64,000 nucleotides of DNA from Macrotis lagotis (GCF_037893015.1 NC_133658.1:289421719-289485718), one strand, 5' to 3'. Numbered from the stretch's first letter, positions 35,877-52,167 are shown. Made by a program: numbers and translations. Notes: generated by a model not told the origin, from the sequence alone.

Positions 35877-38135
35877 GATGTAAAAAACTTAGCTAGAGTA
35901 ATGCTGATTGATAGGTCAACTTTCTACAAGGTGGAATGGCATGTTGGGTCAAATGTGGGACTTGGGAGGCAGAAGACCTAAGTTCAGTTCCCACCTCAAA
36001 ACATTTATTAGTTCTAATTGAAACTCAATCTCCTCATCTCTAAAATGAGGTTAATTCACAGTGCCTATCTCACAAGGAAGGTTAGGAGGATCTACTGGGA
36101 TAAGTGAAATAAAGTACTCTACACAAGGTACCATATAAATGATAGCTATTATGATCTTCATGAACTAATCTGATCAGAGCAATGGTAGTTAATTTAAATT
36201 CTGTGTTCCCCAAAGAAAAAAGTTTACAAATAACCCATTACCTAGAATTACCAAAAATAAACATTTATAGAAGTTGGGTTCCCATAAACCTGTGGTCAAT
36301 GGAGATGGGAACTGGTTGCCTGGTGGAAAATGTGATCCAACTACAAGTTGGCTATTTCTATTCAGTTAACTTACATAAGAGTAACGATTTTTCCTTACTT
36401 TTCATATATATATATAAACCTTATTTGTATATATTTGTTTGCTTACTGTCTCTTTCCATTAAAATGTAAGATTCCCTTTTTTTAACTCAACACCTTTTAT
36501 TTGAAATTTTTACATTATAAAATTAATAATCAATAAACATAAACACTGATAAAGAGAACAAAGTATAGTGTATATGACTTCAATATTTTTAATAATTTTA
36601 AATATAGATTTAAGCTCCCTGTCTTATGCCTTTTTTGTATCCCCAGAGTTTTAGCAAGGTGCCTGGCCTCAGTAGGTACTTAATGTTAACTGATTTGTAT
36701 CAACAATACAAAGTTCTATAATTTTCTCTTTGAAATTACCTCTCTCACTGATGTTGATCATAAGCCCACCAGACTTTTTGGGATGGTCCTCACTCAATTG
36801 CTGTATCCAAAGAAAAAACACCCATTGGTCAGTCTTCGAGAAATGAACTTTGTATCCATAGCACTTACCACAATATCTGAACAAAGTAAGAGCTTTATTA
36901 ATGTCTGTTGATGGGTTAGTGAACTTCTCTAAACTTAGATAAGTACAAGTGTCAATCACTAGGGACATCGAGAAAGCACTTTTGTCCACTCTTCCTACCT
37001 AATAAACTCTTAATTCTCTTTATATTTATTCTGCATATACTTTAACATATTCTTGTTAAATTCCTTGAAAATAGGGATTATTTCATCCATTGTAGCTGCA
37101 TCCACACCACCTGGCCATCATGGGCCATCACATAAATTCATGATTGATTGAGAACACATTTGTTAAAGGGAGAAAAAAACTCTCAGGAAGGAGATTTCAA
37201 GAGGAAGCATGGGAAGCTGGAAGCAGGACAAACTCCTGAAAGGTGAGAACCATTCTTGGGTCTCCCGGGGATTGCAGATAAATAAATGGAGTCTGCGTTA
37301 ATGTGCTACTTGATATATAATAAAGCAGCTGCCCCTATAAGGCAGCTAGAGACTAGACAGGACCTCATAGCTCTCTTTGGTGGCATAGTATTTTGGAGCC
37401 TCATAAAACACGCCATTTTTCCTCTTCTCCAGATTGGGAGCCAAGAAATTAAGAGACCATCTTTGTTATATATGGACACCTTGTCCTGGTGAAAACAAGA
37501 GTGAGCCAAGTTCACTTCATTTATCACTGCACTGCCATCCGAGACAACCTCTCAAAGTGGTGTAGTTTAAAAAAAAAAAATGAAAGATTTACATCATTCT
37601 AGCAAAGTTGTTCAAGGAACTTCCCAGACCATAAAACATCCCCGGTGACCACTCCCTTCTCCCCCTTGAATTAAGATAAACCAAATTATCATTCACAACT
37701 ACCTTTCCGGTCACAATCTGGAATTGTGTCAGATGGACTCGATTGGGGTTACCTGTATGAGTGGACACATTATGGGTTTATTAATCTTTATAACTTACCC
37801 TCAATCAAAATGGAATTCCAGAATTCCATTTGGTTATTTCCCTCAAGGGAGAAGGAACTAAAGAAGTGGCTTTTTCCTATGTAGGAAGCAGGTTTTCATT
37901 CTTTTTTTTTCCTGGCCACTTGTAATAATACCCCATCCACTCTGAGGGACTTCTGGTTCAAATGATAATTATGGCTAACATTTGATAGTGCTCATGATAG
38001 CACAGGGCCAGGAACTGTGCTAAGTACTTTATAAATTATCTCATTTTTCCTCACAACCACCCTTTTGAGATGGCTATTATCCCCATGAAACTGTAACTGA
38101 GGCAAACAGAGGTTCATTGACTTGTCATGGTTACA

Positions 38136-38280
38136 GGGGCAGCTAGGTGGCAAAGTGGATGGAGCACTGGCATCAGGAGGGCCCGAGTTCAAATTTGACA
38201 GACCTTTAATACTTTCTTAGTTGTGTGACCTTGAACAAGTCACTCAACCCCACTGCCTTGCCAAACCCTCCCCAACAACC
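38136..38280 (+). mobile_element. CORE-SINE with target duplication
   Basis: The head GGGGCAGCTAGGTGGCAAAG leads to the tail CTGCCTTGCC. A perfect 13-bp duplication TGTCATGGTTACA lies at 38123-38135 and 38281-38293. It splits an older L2/MIR-type repeat. Confidence 0.95.
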
Positions 38281-39362
38281 TGTCATGGTTACACAGTAAG
38301 TATCTTAAGACTAGATTTGAACTCAGGTTTTCCTGATTCCTGGCTTTTTCTTTCATGAACTACATTCCCAGGCCTCTTGAGAACTGTTTTAGGAGGTGAA
38401 CTCGATTATAGTTTAGGAGGCATGACACTTCATTCCCCTCCCACCCCCCCTTCTCTTCATCCTTATCAATCCCCAAAAAAGAAACATACCAGTGGTACAT
38501 TCTTTTGGCACTGCCTTGCTTGGCAGCAAGTGGATCAGGAATTATCTGTGAAAGCTCAGATGATAGGGCCTTGCGAGGAGGTGTCACATGCCACCGAGGT
38601 GGAGGATTAACATAAAGAATGTGAGGTCAGGGGTTTAGGCCAAAGCAGCTTCTATTTATAAAGAAGATCCTTATGAGGGGGAAACAAATGGGTAAGTAGC
38701 CTGGCTCCGCCTGGACGTCGGTAGAAAGAATGACAAGCAGAGAGACCCTTGGTTCTTTTACTTTTCCGTGTTTTTTATTGCTTCCATTGAAATCAGGTTC
38801 CTTTGATTCTAGCTTATAGTTCACATGTCATGGAGAAGTCCAGGGTGCGCCACAAAGAAAGACCTTTCCACTATATAGGTTAAAAGGTATAGGTTCTTAC
38901 TTTGTAAGGTTGGGACATGTCCATACCTGAAGGTGACATAATTGTCCCCCTAGCCAATATAAATAATCTGCTCTGGAGTTGGGAAGTTGATGAGTATATA
39001 AAGAAATAAGATAATTTTTCAAAACAGAATAAGGCAAAGTAGGTAGCAGGCTTTAAATGCTAAATTCCTAAAAAGAAGATGGCTTCCTAAACCACAGGCT
39101 ATTAAGGATGACAGATAATCAACCACAAGCATGGTCCTATTTCCAATTTGGGTACAGTTTTGGTGACAACTGGTGCAGGGATCGAAGCGGAAGCATCCTG
39201 AAACTCAAGGATGCTAGGCTAGGATGCATAAAACTCCTACTCTCTTTATGAAGTCAACTGTTCTTGTCTGAAATTTCATGACATTCTATCTTCTCTGCTA
39301 AGTCAAAAGAATCAAGATGATAGCAATGGCTGCAAGATGACAATTTAATAACATACAAAATT

Positions 39363-39368
39363 TTTATT
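39363..39368 (-). terminator. NUP214: Candidate distal poly(A) signal of NUP214
   Basis: AATAAA on the - strand, preceded by AAAGTGTGT and followed by AT-rich sequence. Repeat content resumes beyond it. Confidence 0.35.
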
Positions 39369-40443
39369 TACACACTTTAAAACAGTTTTCCGGCAACATG
39401 TAAAACCCTAAAGGAATTCATTTCCTCCAGGCTAATGGCACAACCTTCTCAGACTGAGTGCCCACAGGAAATCACCTCTTCCCCCTTTGGCATTTCTTGC
39501 CACTCTTACTCACCCTCCCCCACAAACTACCCTAGAGGAGTCTGGTAAAATAGTACATGTATAAGGACCTGGAAATCTGAAAATATCCAGGCCTGAAAGA
39601 TATTCTAGTGTGGGAAACAAATCCCTTCATAAAAATAAAATGATGATCCAAGACACCATCAGATACAACAGGTCCCTGTTTATAGAATGACTCTTAAAAT
39701 CTAAAAAGAAACTTGGAGGTCAGTCATGTTTGCCCTGGGCTTCCTTTGAGGGCTGTTGGGGAGCGCTAACAAATGGCTACTCTTCCTACCTTTGTCAATT
39801 CCAGCTCTCCAGTTCTATAGATGAGTGGTCGCCCAGTATTATCAACTCCAGTTTATCTATCCAAGGACACTCATCTGGCACACAATGAGTGGTCCTCGAA
39901 GATTGTTAGGAGGAGCTATCAAGGTCACTGAATCATGGAGATAAAGACTGATCTTTTAACTAACTGGTTCTTCTCATTTGAGGAAGAGATAGGAATAGAA
40001 CACACTGAAATCTAAATCCTGCCCAGGTCAACAGTATAATACAAATGGGCCACAGACTTTCTTCAAAAAGAAACACTTGAAGTTTTTTAATGAAGCAAGT
40101 TTTAATTCTCCATGTTGCCCCAATATCTAATTTGACACAAATCAAATCACTGGGAAATGACTGGTCATCAGAAAATAGGACCCACATACTGCATGTTTAT
40201 TAGGGGATATCAATAGCCAAATGGGAGAAAAAAAATCTAAAGAGGCTAGGATAGGAGGAAAAAGGAGATATGGGGTCTGAAGGTGGTCAAAATACTTTCT
40301 GGAACTCTTTCTAAGGATTTTGGATATATAGACCAAGAAAGAGAGTTCTACTAGGCATATTAATATGATGTTTCATTGAGGGGCAGATGAACCAAGTTTG
40401 CTCCCTAACAATATTTAAAAGTACAACTGCATCTGTCCTGATG

Positions 40444-40449
40444 TTTATT
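40444..40449 (-). terminator. NUP214: Candidate proximal poly(A) signal of NUP214
   Basis: AATAAA on the - strand about 480 bases after the stop codon. Confidence 0.35.
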
Positions 40450-40930
40450 TTTAATTGAGAATGAGTTTCTCCTTCTTTTAACATGAAAGAACACGACTTG
40501 GGAGAGAACAGAGGAGAAACCAAGACATGTTCTAAAAAAAATTAAGTTTAATTAAAAACAAAAGTCAAATAACAGCTCCTGTCTAATAATTTATATGTCA
40601 CTATCCTATTTCTCTTACTTTCACTGCTACTGAGAAAGCCATGCACTGGTCATCTTTCAGGTGACCTAAGGCAAGATGAATTTCTAGGGCCACAGGACAA
40701 CAGAAACCTTTTTTCCTGACTGTAGACTGAAAATAACCCTCACGCAATCTGTGCAGAAAGAGGCCAAATACTTTAATAGAGAGGGGAAAAAAATAAAAAA
40801 TAAGCATTCAGCATCTTCAGTTTAAAAAAAGAGAGCATGTGCCCTTTACAAGACGGATAGAAGATTTGTGTCTGAGGAGGAGGTGAGCATGCAGTCAATC
40901 TCAGGAACAGAAAGAAATGATAGGATCCCT

Positions 40931-40964
40931 TCAGCTTCTCCATCCACCAAACCCTGGGGTCGAC
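40931..40964 (-). CDS. NUP214: NUP214 terminal coding exon
   Basis: The 3' splice site TATATAG|G is at 40966-40965. The first base completes a Thr codon with the preceding microexon. The coding part then reads STPGFGGWRS followed by TGA at 40933-40931. The human protein ends with the same GFGGWRS, which fixes frame and identity. The tract before the splice site (CTTCTCTGCTCTGTGTCATC) is pyrimidine-rich. Only 34 coding bases are here; the rest of the exon is 3' UTR. Confidence 0.93.
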
Positions 40965-41252
40965 CTATATAGATGACACAGAGCAGAGAAGTGACTCTCA
41001 CAAAGTCTACTGAAGATTTATAAAGCACTGACTTGTGTTTCTGCTGCAGGACTTCACATTTGGAAATGTTCCTGCAATTCTGTATAGGAGCACTATAGAG
41101 ATCTTCCATGAAGATCACAAAGTTTGGGAAGTGCATGCAGCACTACTGGTTATCTATCACCCTGCTGCCAATGGTCAAATATCATTTAAGAATATTCATA
41201 AAAAGAGAAACTGACCTCTGAAGTCCTTGCCTTCAAATTCTATGCTCTAAGA

Positions 41253-41357
41253 CAGGGCTGTCCAACCTTACTTTTAAAAGTTTTTATTGAAACAGTAGAC
41301 AATATATTTTTATTTGCCATTTTAAGGAGAGCTCTGCAGTACCTCAGGACAGCCCTG
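41253..41357. mobile_element. hAT MITE, intact termini
   Basis: A 105-bp element with perfect 11-bp inverted termini CAGGGCTGTCC and GGACAGCCCTG, flanked by a perfect 8-bp duplication CTCTAAGA at 41245-41252 and 41358-41365. Eight-base duplication plus CAGGG termini are diagnostic of hAT elements. It is far too short to encode transposase. Confidence 0.92.
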
Positions 41358-41580
41358 CTCTAAGAGAATGACTGGTTTTCCTTCCCTTCAGACAAGCATC
41401 TAATTCAACTTATTAATATAAAGCATGACCAACAACAATAGGTATAAAATCCAAATACTGCTACTAAAACTTGAGGTCTCCAGGAAAAGCCACCCCCCCC
41501 CAAAAAAAACTAAAGAAGAAAAAAGAATAAATCAATGTCCAGAGTCTTAGTTTCTGCTTTAAAGTTAAAATATAATTCAA

Positions 41581-41692
41581 GGGGGCAGCTAGGTGGTGCT
41601 GTGGATAGAGCACCAGCCCTGGAATCAGGAGGACCCGAGTTCCAATCTGACCTTGGGCAAGTCACTTAACTCCATTGCCTGGCAAAAATAAA
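41581..41692 (+). mobile_element. CORE-SINE with internal deletion
   Basis: The head GGGGGCAGCTAGGTGGTGCT is normal, but the segment between TCCAATCTGA and CCTTGGGCAAGTCAC is missing. The A-rich end merges into a TA microsatellite. Confidence 0.88.
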
Positions 41693-41823
41693 ATATATAT
41701 ATATATATAGATATATTTATTTCAAATAAAACAAGAGTTACTATTTCAACATACTTTTCCTGATTCATTCTATTTTCTTAAATTATAATTAAAATCACAC
41801 ACAGGCCAGAGATATGTACTTAC

Positions 41824-41848
41824 GTGTTGGATGATCCAAAGCCAAACC
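41824..41848 (-). CDS. NUP214: NUP214 penultimate exon (25-nt microexon)
   Basis: The 3' splice site TTTTATTTCAG|GG is at 41850-41849, and the 5' splice site AC|GTAAGT starts at 41823. The exon begins with two bases of a split Gly codon, encodes FGFGSSN and ends with two bases of a Thr codon. Both phases match its neighbours exactly. It fits the human C-terminal ...GGFSFGSNN... register. Confidence 0.9.
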
Positions 41849-45891
<4,043 letters not shown>

Positions 45892-46997
45892 TTAATATGA
45901 AAAATGAAAGGAAACCAAAAGAGGAAAGAAAAAGAAGAAAAAGATGTTAAAATTTCAAATACCTTACAAAACCCTGAGACAGAGTAGAGTCTTGCATCCC
46001 CTCAAATATAGAAAGCATTTCAACTGAGGTTTGGAATCTGCTAATATCTTCATTTCATGTAAATCAAAAGGATAAGCCTGTAAGTCTACCAGGTCAGCCT
46101 GACAGATTTCTACATTCCCTCAAAGGCAAGAAAGGTTTCATAATGAACAATCTCGTGAAACCAGATTCATCAGCTGAAAGCACACTTGGTACATTTCAGA
46201 TCTCTTCCTGGTTTATTCTTAGAGCTGCTAAAACCGCCTACTGAAAAAACATTCATTCATAGCAGCTTCAACATCTACAAGCTTCCAATGGGATATAGAT
46301 TTCATTACCTACTAGCATATAGGTAAGCCATATAGACTCTTGTCAAAATCCAAGTTATAAAATTAGAGGCTTAAAATTGCCTATCAGGGAGAATCCTCAA
46401 ACTAGGTTACACTGGAAATGAAAGGAGATGCATAGCACTGGAGAACAGCCAGATGCTTTTTATTTATTTAAAGCATAATGGCTCTCACATCTCTCATCAG
46501 TGTCTCTCTCTTACTGCATAAAGAAGGTAGTGGTGGAGGGATGGGGGTGGGGAAAGGCCCTAAATACTTTTCTGATTGTGTCCAGGGAATTGTCCTGCAG
46601 TTTAAAAAATCTACTCCTCATTGTAAACCCAGGGCAAAAATGAATAATTGCTAAAATGATTCTAAGTCATCAGGCCTTTCTCTGCTCTTCATCTTCCCTC
46701 TCATCTCATCTCCATTCTGCAACTGACTAGAGAGACAATATAGTTTGTATACCTCACCCAGAAAAGGTTTAAGAGATGAACAAAGAATCTAACTAGCTAG
46801 CTATCATTTATCTATCTATGGTTATAAACAGTCACTTCCACTGACAGAGAGAGGGCAGGGTAGGCTGACTCTTCAAACATCCAAGAGATCAGTGTGGCTA
46901 AATCAATGGTTGTAAACTAGGGTAAGAAGCCACTGAAGTGGCATTGAAGGCTGTTGCTCAATTCTTTTTAGTGGAAAGAAGTTGAGGAGGTACAAAA

Positions 46998-47037
46998 TAA
47001 CAATAACAACAACAACAACAACAACGATAATAATAAT
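46998..47037. repeat. (AAC)n / (AAT)n microsatellite
   Basis: CAACAACAACAACAACAAC grading into GATAATAATAATAG. Confidence 0.92.
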
Positions 47038-47514
47038 AGTTAACATTTATATAATGCTTACTATGTGCCAGATATTAACCTAACTACTTTATAATTATCT
47101 CTTTTGAGTCTTACAACAAGAAGATCGGTACTATTGTTTCCTCATTTTATAGAGGAGAAAACCGAGGGAAACAAAAGTGAAATGACTTGTTCAGGGTCAC
47201 ACATTCAGATCTTCCTGAATTCAAGCTTAGTAATCTACTTCCTGAGCCAATTAAGTGCTCCTCTTTCAGAAGAATTGTACTATTTTTGAGATGGAAAAGG
47301 ATTTCAGAGATTAACTAGTCTAACCTCCCCCACTATAGGACACTAAGGTCCAGTGAGGGGAAGGTTTGTTTCTTGATATTCCTCACATAAGACAGTCCAG
47401 CTTGTGATTATATGCATTTTCACTGGCTGTCCCTCAAGCTTGGAATACTCTCCCTCCTCATCCTTTTGCTTCCCTGGTTTCAATTCCCAGTTAAAATATA
47501 CCTTTCTAATGAAA

Positions 47515-48148
47515 ATTACAACAACTCTGAGGTACCACCTATCAGATTGGCCAATATGACTAAAAAGGAAAACGATCAATGTTGAAGGGGATGTGGGAAA
47601 ATTGGGACATTAATGTCTTAGTGGTAGAGTTATGGACTGATCCAACTCTATTGGAGAGCAAATTGGAATTACACTTGAAGAGTAATAAAACTATGCATAC
47701 CCTTTGATCTGCAATACTACTACTATGTCTGTATCCCAAAGAAATCACAAAAAAAAGCATTAAAACCCCCCCACATATAAAAAAATATTTATAACAACTC
47801 TTCATAGTGGCAAAGAATTGGAAATTGAGGGGGTTTCCATCAATTGGGGAATGGCTAAACAAATTGTGGTAAAGGATTTGATGGAACACTATTATTCTAA
47901 TAAGAAATCATGGGGGACAGGACTTCAGAACAGCCAGGAAAGACTTGCATGAACTGCTGCTGAGTGAAGTGAGCAGAAACAGAACTCACCAACAGTAACA
48001 TTGGGTGAAGATCAACTAGGAGGAACTTGTTCATTTCAGCATACAATAATCAAAGACAATTCTCTAAGACTTGTGATTAAAAATATCCCTATTTAGAGTA
48101 GGCACTATGTTGTTTAAGTGCAGATCAAAGCTTACTATCTTCAATTTT
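47515..48148 (+). mobile_element. L1 3' part on +, left piece
   Basis: Degraded ORF2 C-terminus (across frames: FIVAKNWKLRGFPSIGEWLN and HELLLSEVSRN) followed by 3' UTR. It is split by the opposite-strand L1 at 48149-48769 and resumes at 48770. Confidence 0.82.
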
Positions 48149-48769
48149 TTTTATTAAAGATTTTATTTATTTTGAGTTTTACAATTTCCCCCCTAATCTT
48201 ACTTCCCTCCCCCACCCCCAACAGAAAGCAATCTGTCAGTCTTTACATTGTTTCTATAGTATATACATTGATCCAAATTGAATGTGATGAGAGAGAAATC
48301 ATATCCTTGAGGAAGAAATAAAGTATAAGAGATAGCAAGATCAGACAATAAGATATCAGCCCCACCCCCCCCAAATTTAAAGGTAATAGTCCTTGGTCTT
48401 TGTTAAAACTCCACAGTTGTTTCTCTGGATACAGATGGTATTCTCCACTGCAGACAGCCCCAAATTGTCCCTGATTGTTGCACTGATGGAATGAGCAAGT
48501 CCATCAGAGTTGATCATCAACCCCATACTGCTGTTAGGGTGTACAGTGTTTTTCTGGTTCTGCTCATCTCACTCAGCATCAGTTCATGCAAATCCCTCCA
48601 GGTTTCCCTGAATTCCCGTCCTTCCTGGTTTCTAATAGAATAATAGTGTTCCATGACATACATATACCACAGTTTGCTAAGCCATTCCCCAATTGAAGGA
48701 CATTTACTTAATTTCCAATTCTTTGCCACCACAAACAGGGTTGCTATGAATATTTTTGTACAAGTGAAT
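48149..48769 (-). mobile_element. L1 3' end inserted into an opposite-strand L1
   Basis: Antisense frame 48732-48517 reads MVAKNWKLSKCPSIGEWLSK and LHELMLSEMSRTRK, and the 3' UTR matches 28880-29690. A perfect 13-bp duplication TATCTTCAATTTT lies at 48136-48148 and 48770-48782. The copy is 621 bp and 5'-truncated. Confidence 0.92.
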
Positions 48770-48990
48770 TATCTTCAATTTTCAAAAGTTGCCTTATATG
48801 TTATTTTTTTCTAATGTTTTTTTGTTTCCCTGTTTCAATTTGATTCTTCTTTCACATTAATCTATGATTAAAATGGATTTATGTTTAGCATGGTTATACA
48901 TATATAGCCTATGTTAGATTGCTTTCTGGCAGGGGGAAAGTAGAGGAAAGGGAGAAAAATGTGGAACTTAAATCATTGCAAAAAAGTACC
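48770..48990 (+). mobile_element. L1 3' UTR on +, right piece
   Basis: This continues the L1 of 47515-48148 (TTTAGCATGGTTATACATAT, then AGATTGCTTTCTGGCAGGGG) and ends near ATCATTGCAAAAAAGTACC. Confidence 0.75.
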
Positions 48991-51310
48991 TTTCTAGAAG
49001 AAGACTTGCTTAATCCTCCTTCATGCTAATGCTTTCCCCTTTTGTTGATTATTTCCAATTTATCCTGTATATATTTTACTGTACATAATTATTTGCATAT
49101 TGGACTCTTCAGACTATGAGTCCTTTGAAAGCAGAAATTTTTTTGCCTGTGTATCTTCAGCACTTATCTGGCACATAGTAGGCACTTTATAAATGCTTGC
49201 TGTCTTACTTGTTAAGTCAAATGATGTTAATAGCATATAGACAAAGAGCTAAATGTCTCAAGGGAGAAGGGATACTGAATCTACTCTAAACTAAACTCTA
49301 GAATGTAGAGATAATATTCAAAAATTAAAACCAAACTATTTTTACAGAAATCACTATGCTATCAGGAAAAACCATATAATGGGCACCAATGACCATCAGT
49401 TATGTTTTGATAGTAAACAGTTACTTTATGATTAAATTATCTGTTTGTTTAAAATTTGTTGTCAAAGAGGGACTTTGAAGATACTTTTTGCCAAAGCTTT
49501 CGTTTAGATTTACATCCTGCATTTTAATACCCTGGGTGAAATTCCAGTCTCTACTCCGATAATGGATACAGTTTGGTTGCAAATATAACAGTGTATGTGA
49601 AGAGAAAAGTGCTAAAAAACCCTTTGAGATAAATTATTTAAGATTGATCACGGATTTAATTACACTTTCTTTTTAGACACATGGGGCTTTATCTAGTGCT
49701 TTGTACACAAGAGTTTTTGGACACAGTGAGCAGACATGATGGTATGGAAAGGAAATTAGGCAGAAGAGAGGTAGCAGATAAAAATAAATGCAATGCCAAT
49801 ATGAAACCAATTGCCATGTTCATATTAAAAAAACAAAAACCAAACTCAGAAAGGGACCTTTGCTGTTGTTCTGGATTCACAACTCATGCCTGTTACTTAG
49901 CAAAGCAGGTTTCTCACATTATTATGTCATTTCCAGAGATGGAGCAAGGATTTCCAACATCTACTACATCCAATACACTATTGAATCTCAGAACAGAAGG
50001 GATAAGAGACCAAATGTCTTACTAACCCATTAGATAAGGAAAAGGAGCACAATTAGGATGTGTGCAGAGCCTGCTAGCTATATCACTGGTGGAAACAGAG
50101 TCTAGTGAAACACTGGCTGAAGTTGGTGATACCACATCTAGTCCCTGGAGAGTGATCTTTGCTTCCTCTAGTGAGAGGGAGAAGGAACCTAAGCAGTACT
50201 TTCCACTGTTGTGTTCTCATATCTCATATCTCAATCACTTAAAATTACTCCTAAACAGAAAGCAGACTGGTGTGCCAAGTATTTAAGGAACAGAAGTTGA
50301 TAAATGAATCCTAGGGATAGCAAAACAATCTTTGGGGAGCAGAGTTCTGAGGTTACTAGGGTACCACATGAAACAATGAAGGGGGTCTTCTTTCATTCTC
50401 TATTTCATTCCCCTCTCCTCATTCATTTACAAGACATCATCATCTGAATGCCTAATCTAGGTGGCTTCATTCTGAAGCAATTGAGCAAATGGGAAAACTT
50501 CTAAAAATGGAAATAATGTATTTTAAGATCAAAAAATTTAAATGAGACTGTCAAATCATGTGTAAAGTCTGACTTGATCTGAAGATGAGAATCCATGCCC
50601 ATCCAGTTAAGAATAAAAACTAACCTATGGATATGATAGTGTTAAGTAGCTTTCCTTTAAAAATATCTGACAAGTTAAAAGTGGAATTTTTTTTGTTAAG
50701 TTCAGTCTTGCTAGTACTAAGAATAAAAATTCTTGGCTCTTTTAAAGTATTCAGTGAGGGTATAGACAGAATGAAGCAGAGAAATTACAAGTAGTCCATT
50801 CATTTAAAATTGCAGTAGAATTAAAATCTGACAGCAAGAGCACAGACCTGAACAAGTCTGGACTATAGGGTGGGGTGCACTGGAAAATTGGTTCAATTCA
50901 AGTTTTAAAAAGAGAAGATCTCTTTAAAAGTTTAGAGTGGCCTATTCCATAACTAGGAACATTCAGAAAAAAAAACCCAAACAAACCCCAACACATTCCT
51001 TTGAGCCTGTGCCCAAAGAATCAAGGTGAAAAGTCTCACTGGGGATAGCATGATTACCCTCTTCAGACTGACTTCATCTCAGAGTAGCCCAGAGAAACAA
51101 TCTTGTAAAGTGTCTTTATCTTCCATCCATAAGTTTTTTTTAAGCAAAATACTAGTAACTTTTTTTTTAAACAAGAGATGTTTTCTTCTGAATCCCGTAT
51201 TTAATTTTCTATGCAATAGAAGGTGGAATCTGGCTCCCTACCACCCCCCTTTCAGGAATCCCTCAGATTTGCCCCTACGTCTCCCTCTGCATCCTACAGG
51301 CATACAAGAG

Positions 51311-51314
<4 letters not shown>

Positions 51315-51402
<88 letters not shown>

Positions 51403-51420
51403 AACATATATATATAATTA
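51315..51420. repeat. Compound (CT)n(TA)n(CA)n(TA)n microsatellite
   Basis: (TC)20 at 51315-51354, (TA)n to 51384, (CA)9 to 51402, then ATATATATATAATTA. On the NUP214 sense strand it reads TA, TG, TA, GA starting a few bases after the exon's 5' splice site. Confidence 0.97.
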
Positions 51421-51424
51421 ATAC

Positions 51425-51577
51425 CTGCTTTGGTTGGACTGGAGAATCCAAAACCTTGTGCCGCCACACTACCTCCTCCAGAGCTGAATGTGCCTGCTGG
51501 CTTCTGATCTCCAAATGATGAGCTAGAGAATCCACCAAAGGTCTTGGCCCCACTGTTTCCGAAAAGATTAGAAGTAT
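51425..51577 (-). CDS. NUP214: NUP214 FG-repeat exon
   Basis: 153 bases; 3' splice site TATTTCTCCAG|AT and 5' splice site AAAGCAG|GTATTA, the weakest donor of the set. It encodes [20 protein letters not shown] through [20 protein letters not shown] to [10 protein letters not shown], with four FG units. Skipping would leave the frame intact (153 = 3 x 51, same phase both ends). Confidence 0.95.
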
Positions 51578-52010
51578 CTGGAGAAATAAACAGCACTTGT
51601 GAAGATTATAGGGAAAACTTGCTTATTTACTTCTCAAGATCTAGGTCACTAAGAAAGGGAAGGAGGAAATCTCTTTGGAATATGTGGGAGATGTGATTTA
51701 AAAAAAAGGCTAGAATCCAAGCCAGGGGATGGATTTGTCCTTTCATTAAAAAAAAAACAACAACAATTTCCTCAGTAGCCTTCTTTCTTGGACCAAGATT
51801 ATGGGTTAATAAACTCTGGCAAAAGAAGTCAGAATTTTCTTGGCATGATTTTACAATCAAATACACAAGCACAGTGTGGTCCATTTAAAAGAGGTCCTAT
51901 GGCATTCCACTAAGTGGATCCCTTTTAAATAGGTCACCGTTTATGTTTCTGAAGGAATCTTGCCCCACAACAATGGTGTTAACAAAATAGAAACTTAAGC
52001 ACAACTTAAG

Positions 52011-52167
52011 GGGGCAGCTAGGATGCACAGTGGATAGAGCACTGGCTCTGGAGTCATGATTACCTGAGTTCAAATCCGGCCTTAGACATTTAATAATTAC
52101 CTAGCTGTGTGGCCTTGGGCAAGCCACTTAACCCTATTGCCTTGCAAAAAAAAAAAAAAAGAGAGAG
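52011..52167 (+). mobile_element. CORE-SINE with target duplication
   Basis: Full length from GGGGCAGCTAGGATGCACAG to (A)15 and GAGAGAG. The 12-bp duplication ACTTAAGCACAA lies at 51993-52004 and 52168-52179, with six extra bases between the left copy and the SINE head. Confidence 0.92.

Larger units (their letters stand above)
30351..39362. other. Intergenic, distal part
   Basis: No gene was recognised. Besides listed SINEs it holds MIR-like fragments at about 31670-31830, 31900-32060, 32785-32905, 34890-35020 and 35940-36155 (a good MIR with core and 3' end), a degraded hAT-like piece at 32925-33060, a purine-rich GA tract (33219-33276), and an old L2/MIR-type segment at 37980-38345 split by a SINE. 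Blocks 30400-31650, 36170-37900 and 38350-39360 show nothing I can name. Confidence 0.55.
39363..40930 (-). other. NUP214: Probable NUP214 3' UTR
   Basis: This follows the stop codon on the - strand and has no recognisable SINE or L1. Two poly(A) signal candidates on the - strand are AATAAA at 40449-40444 (UTR of about 0.5 kb) and AATAAA at 39368-39363 (about 1.6 kb). Which is used cannot be told from sequence alone. Confidence 0.5.
40965..41823 (-). other. NUP214: NUP214 last intron
   Basis: About 860 bases. It contains the 105-bp hAT MITE at 41253-41357, a SINE at 41581-41692 and an adjoining (TA)n run. The 5' splice site is a consensus GTAAGT. Confidence 0.9.

Noticed and set aside
40846..41136. 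96-codon frame on - overlapping the last NUP214 exon
   Set aside because: It reads through the splice site in the wrong frame. The correct frame gives GFGGWRS-stop.
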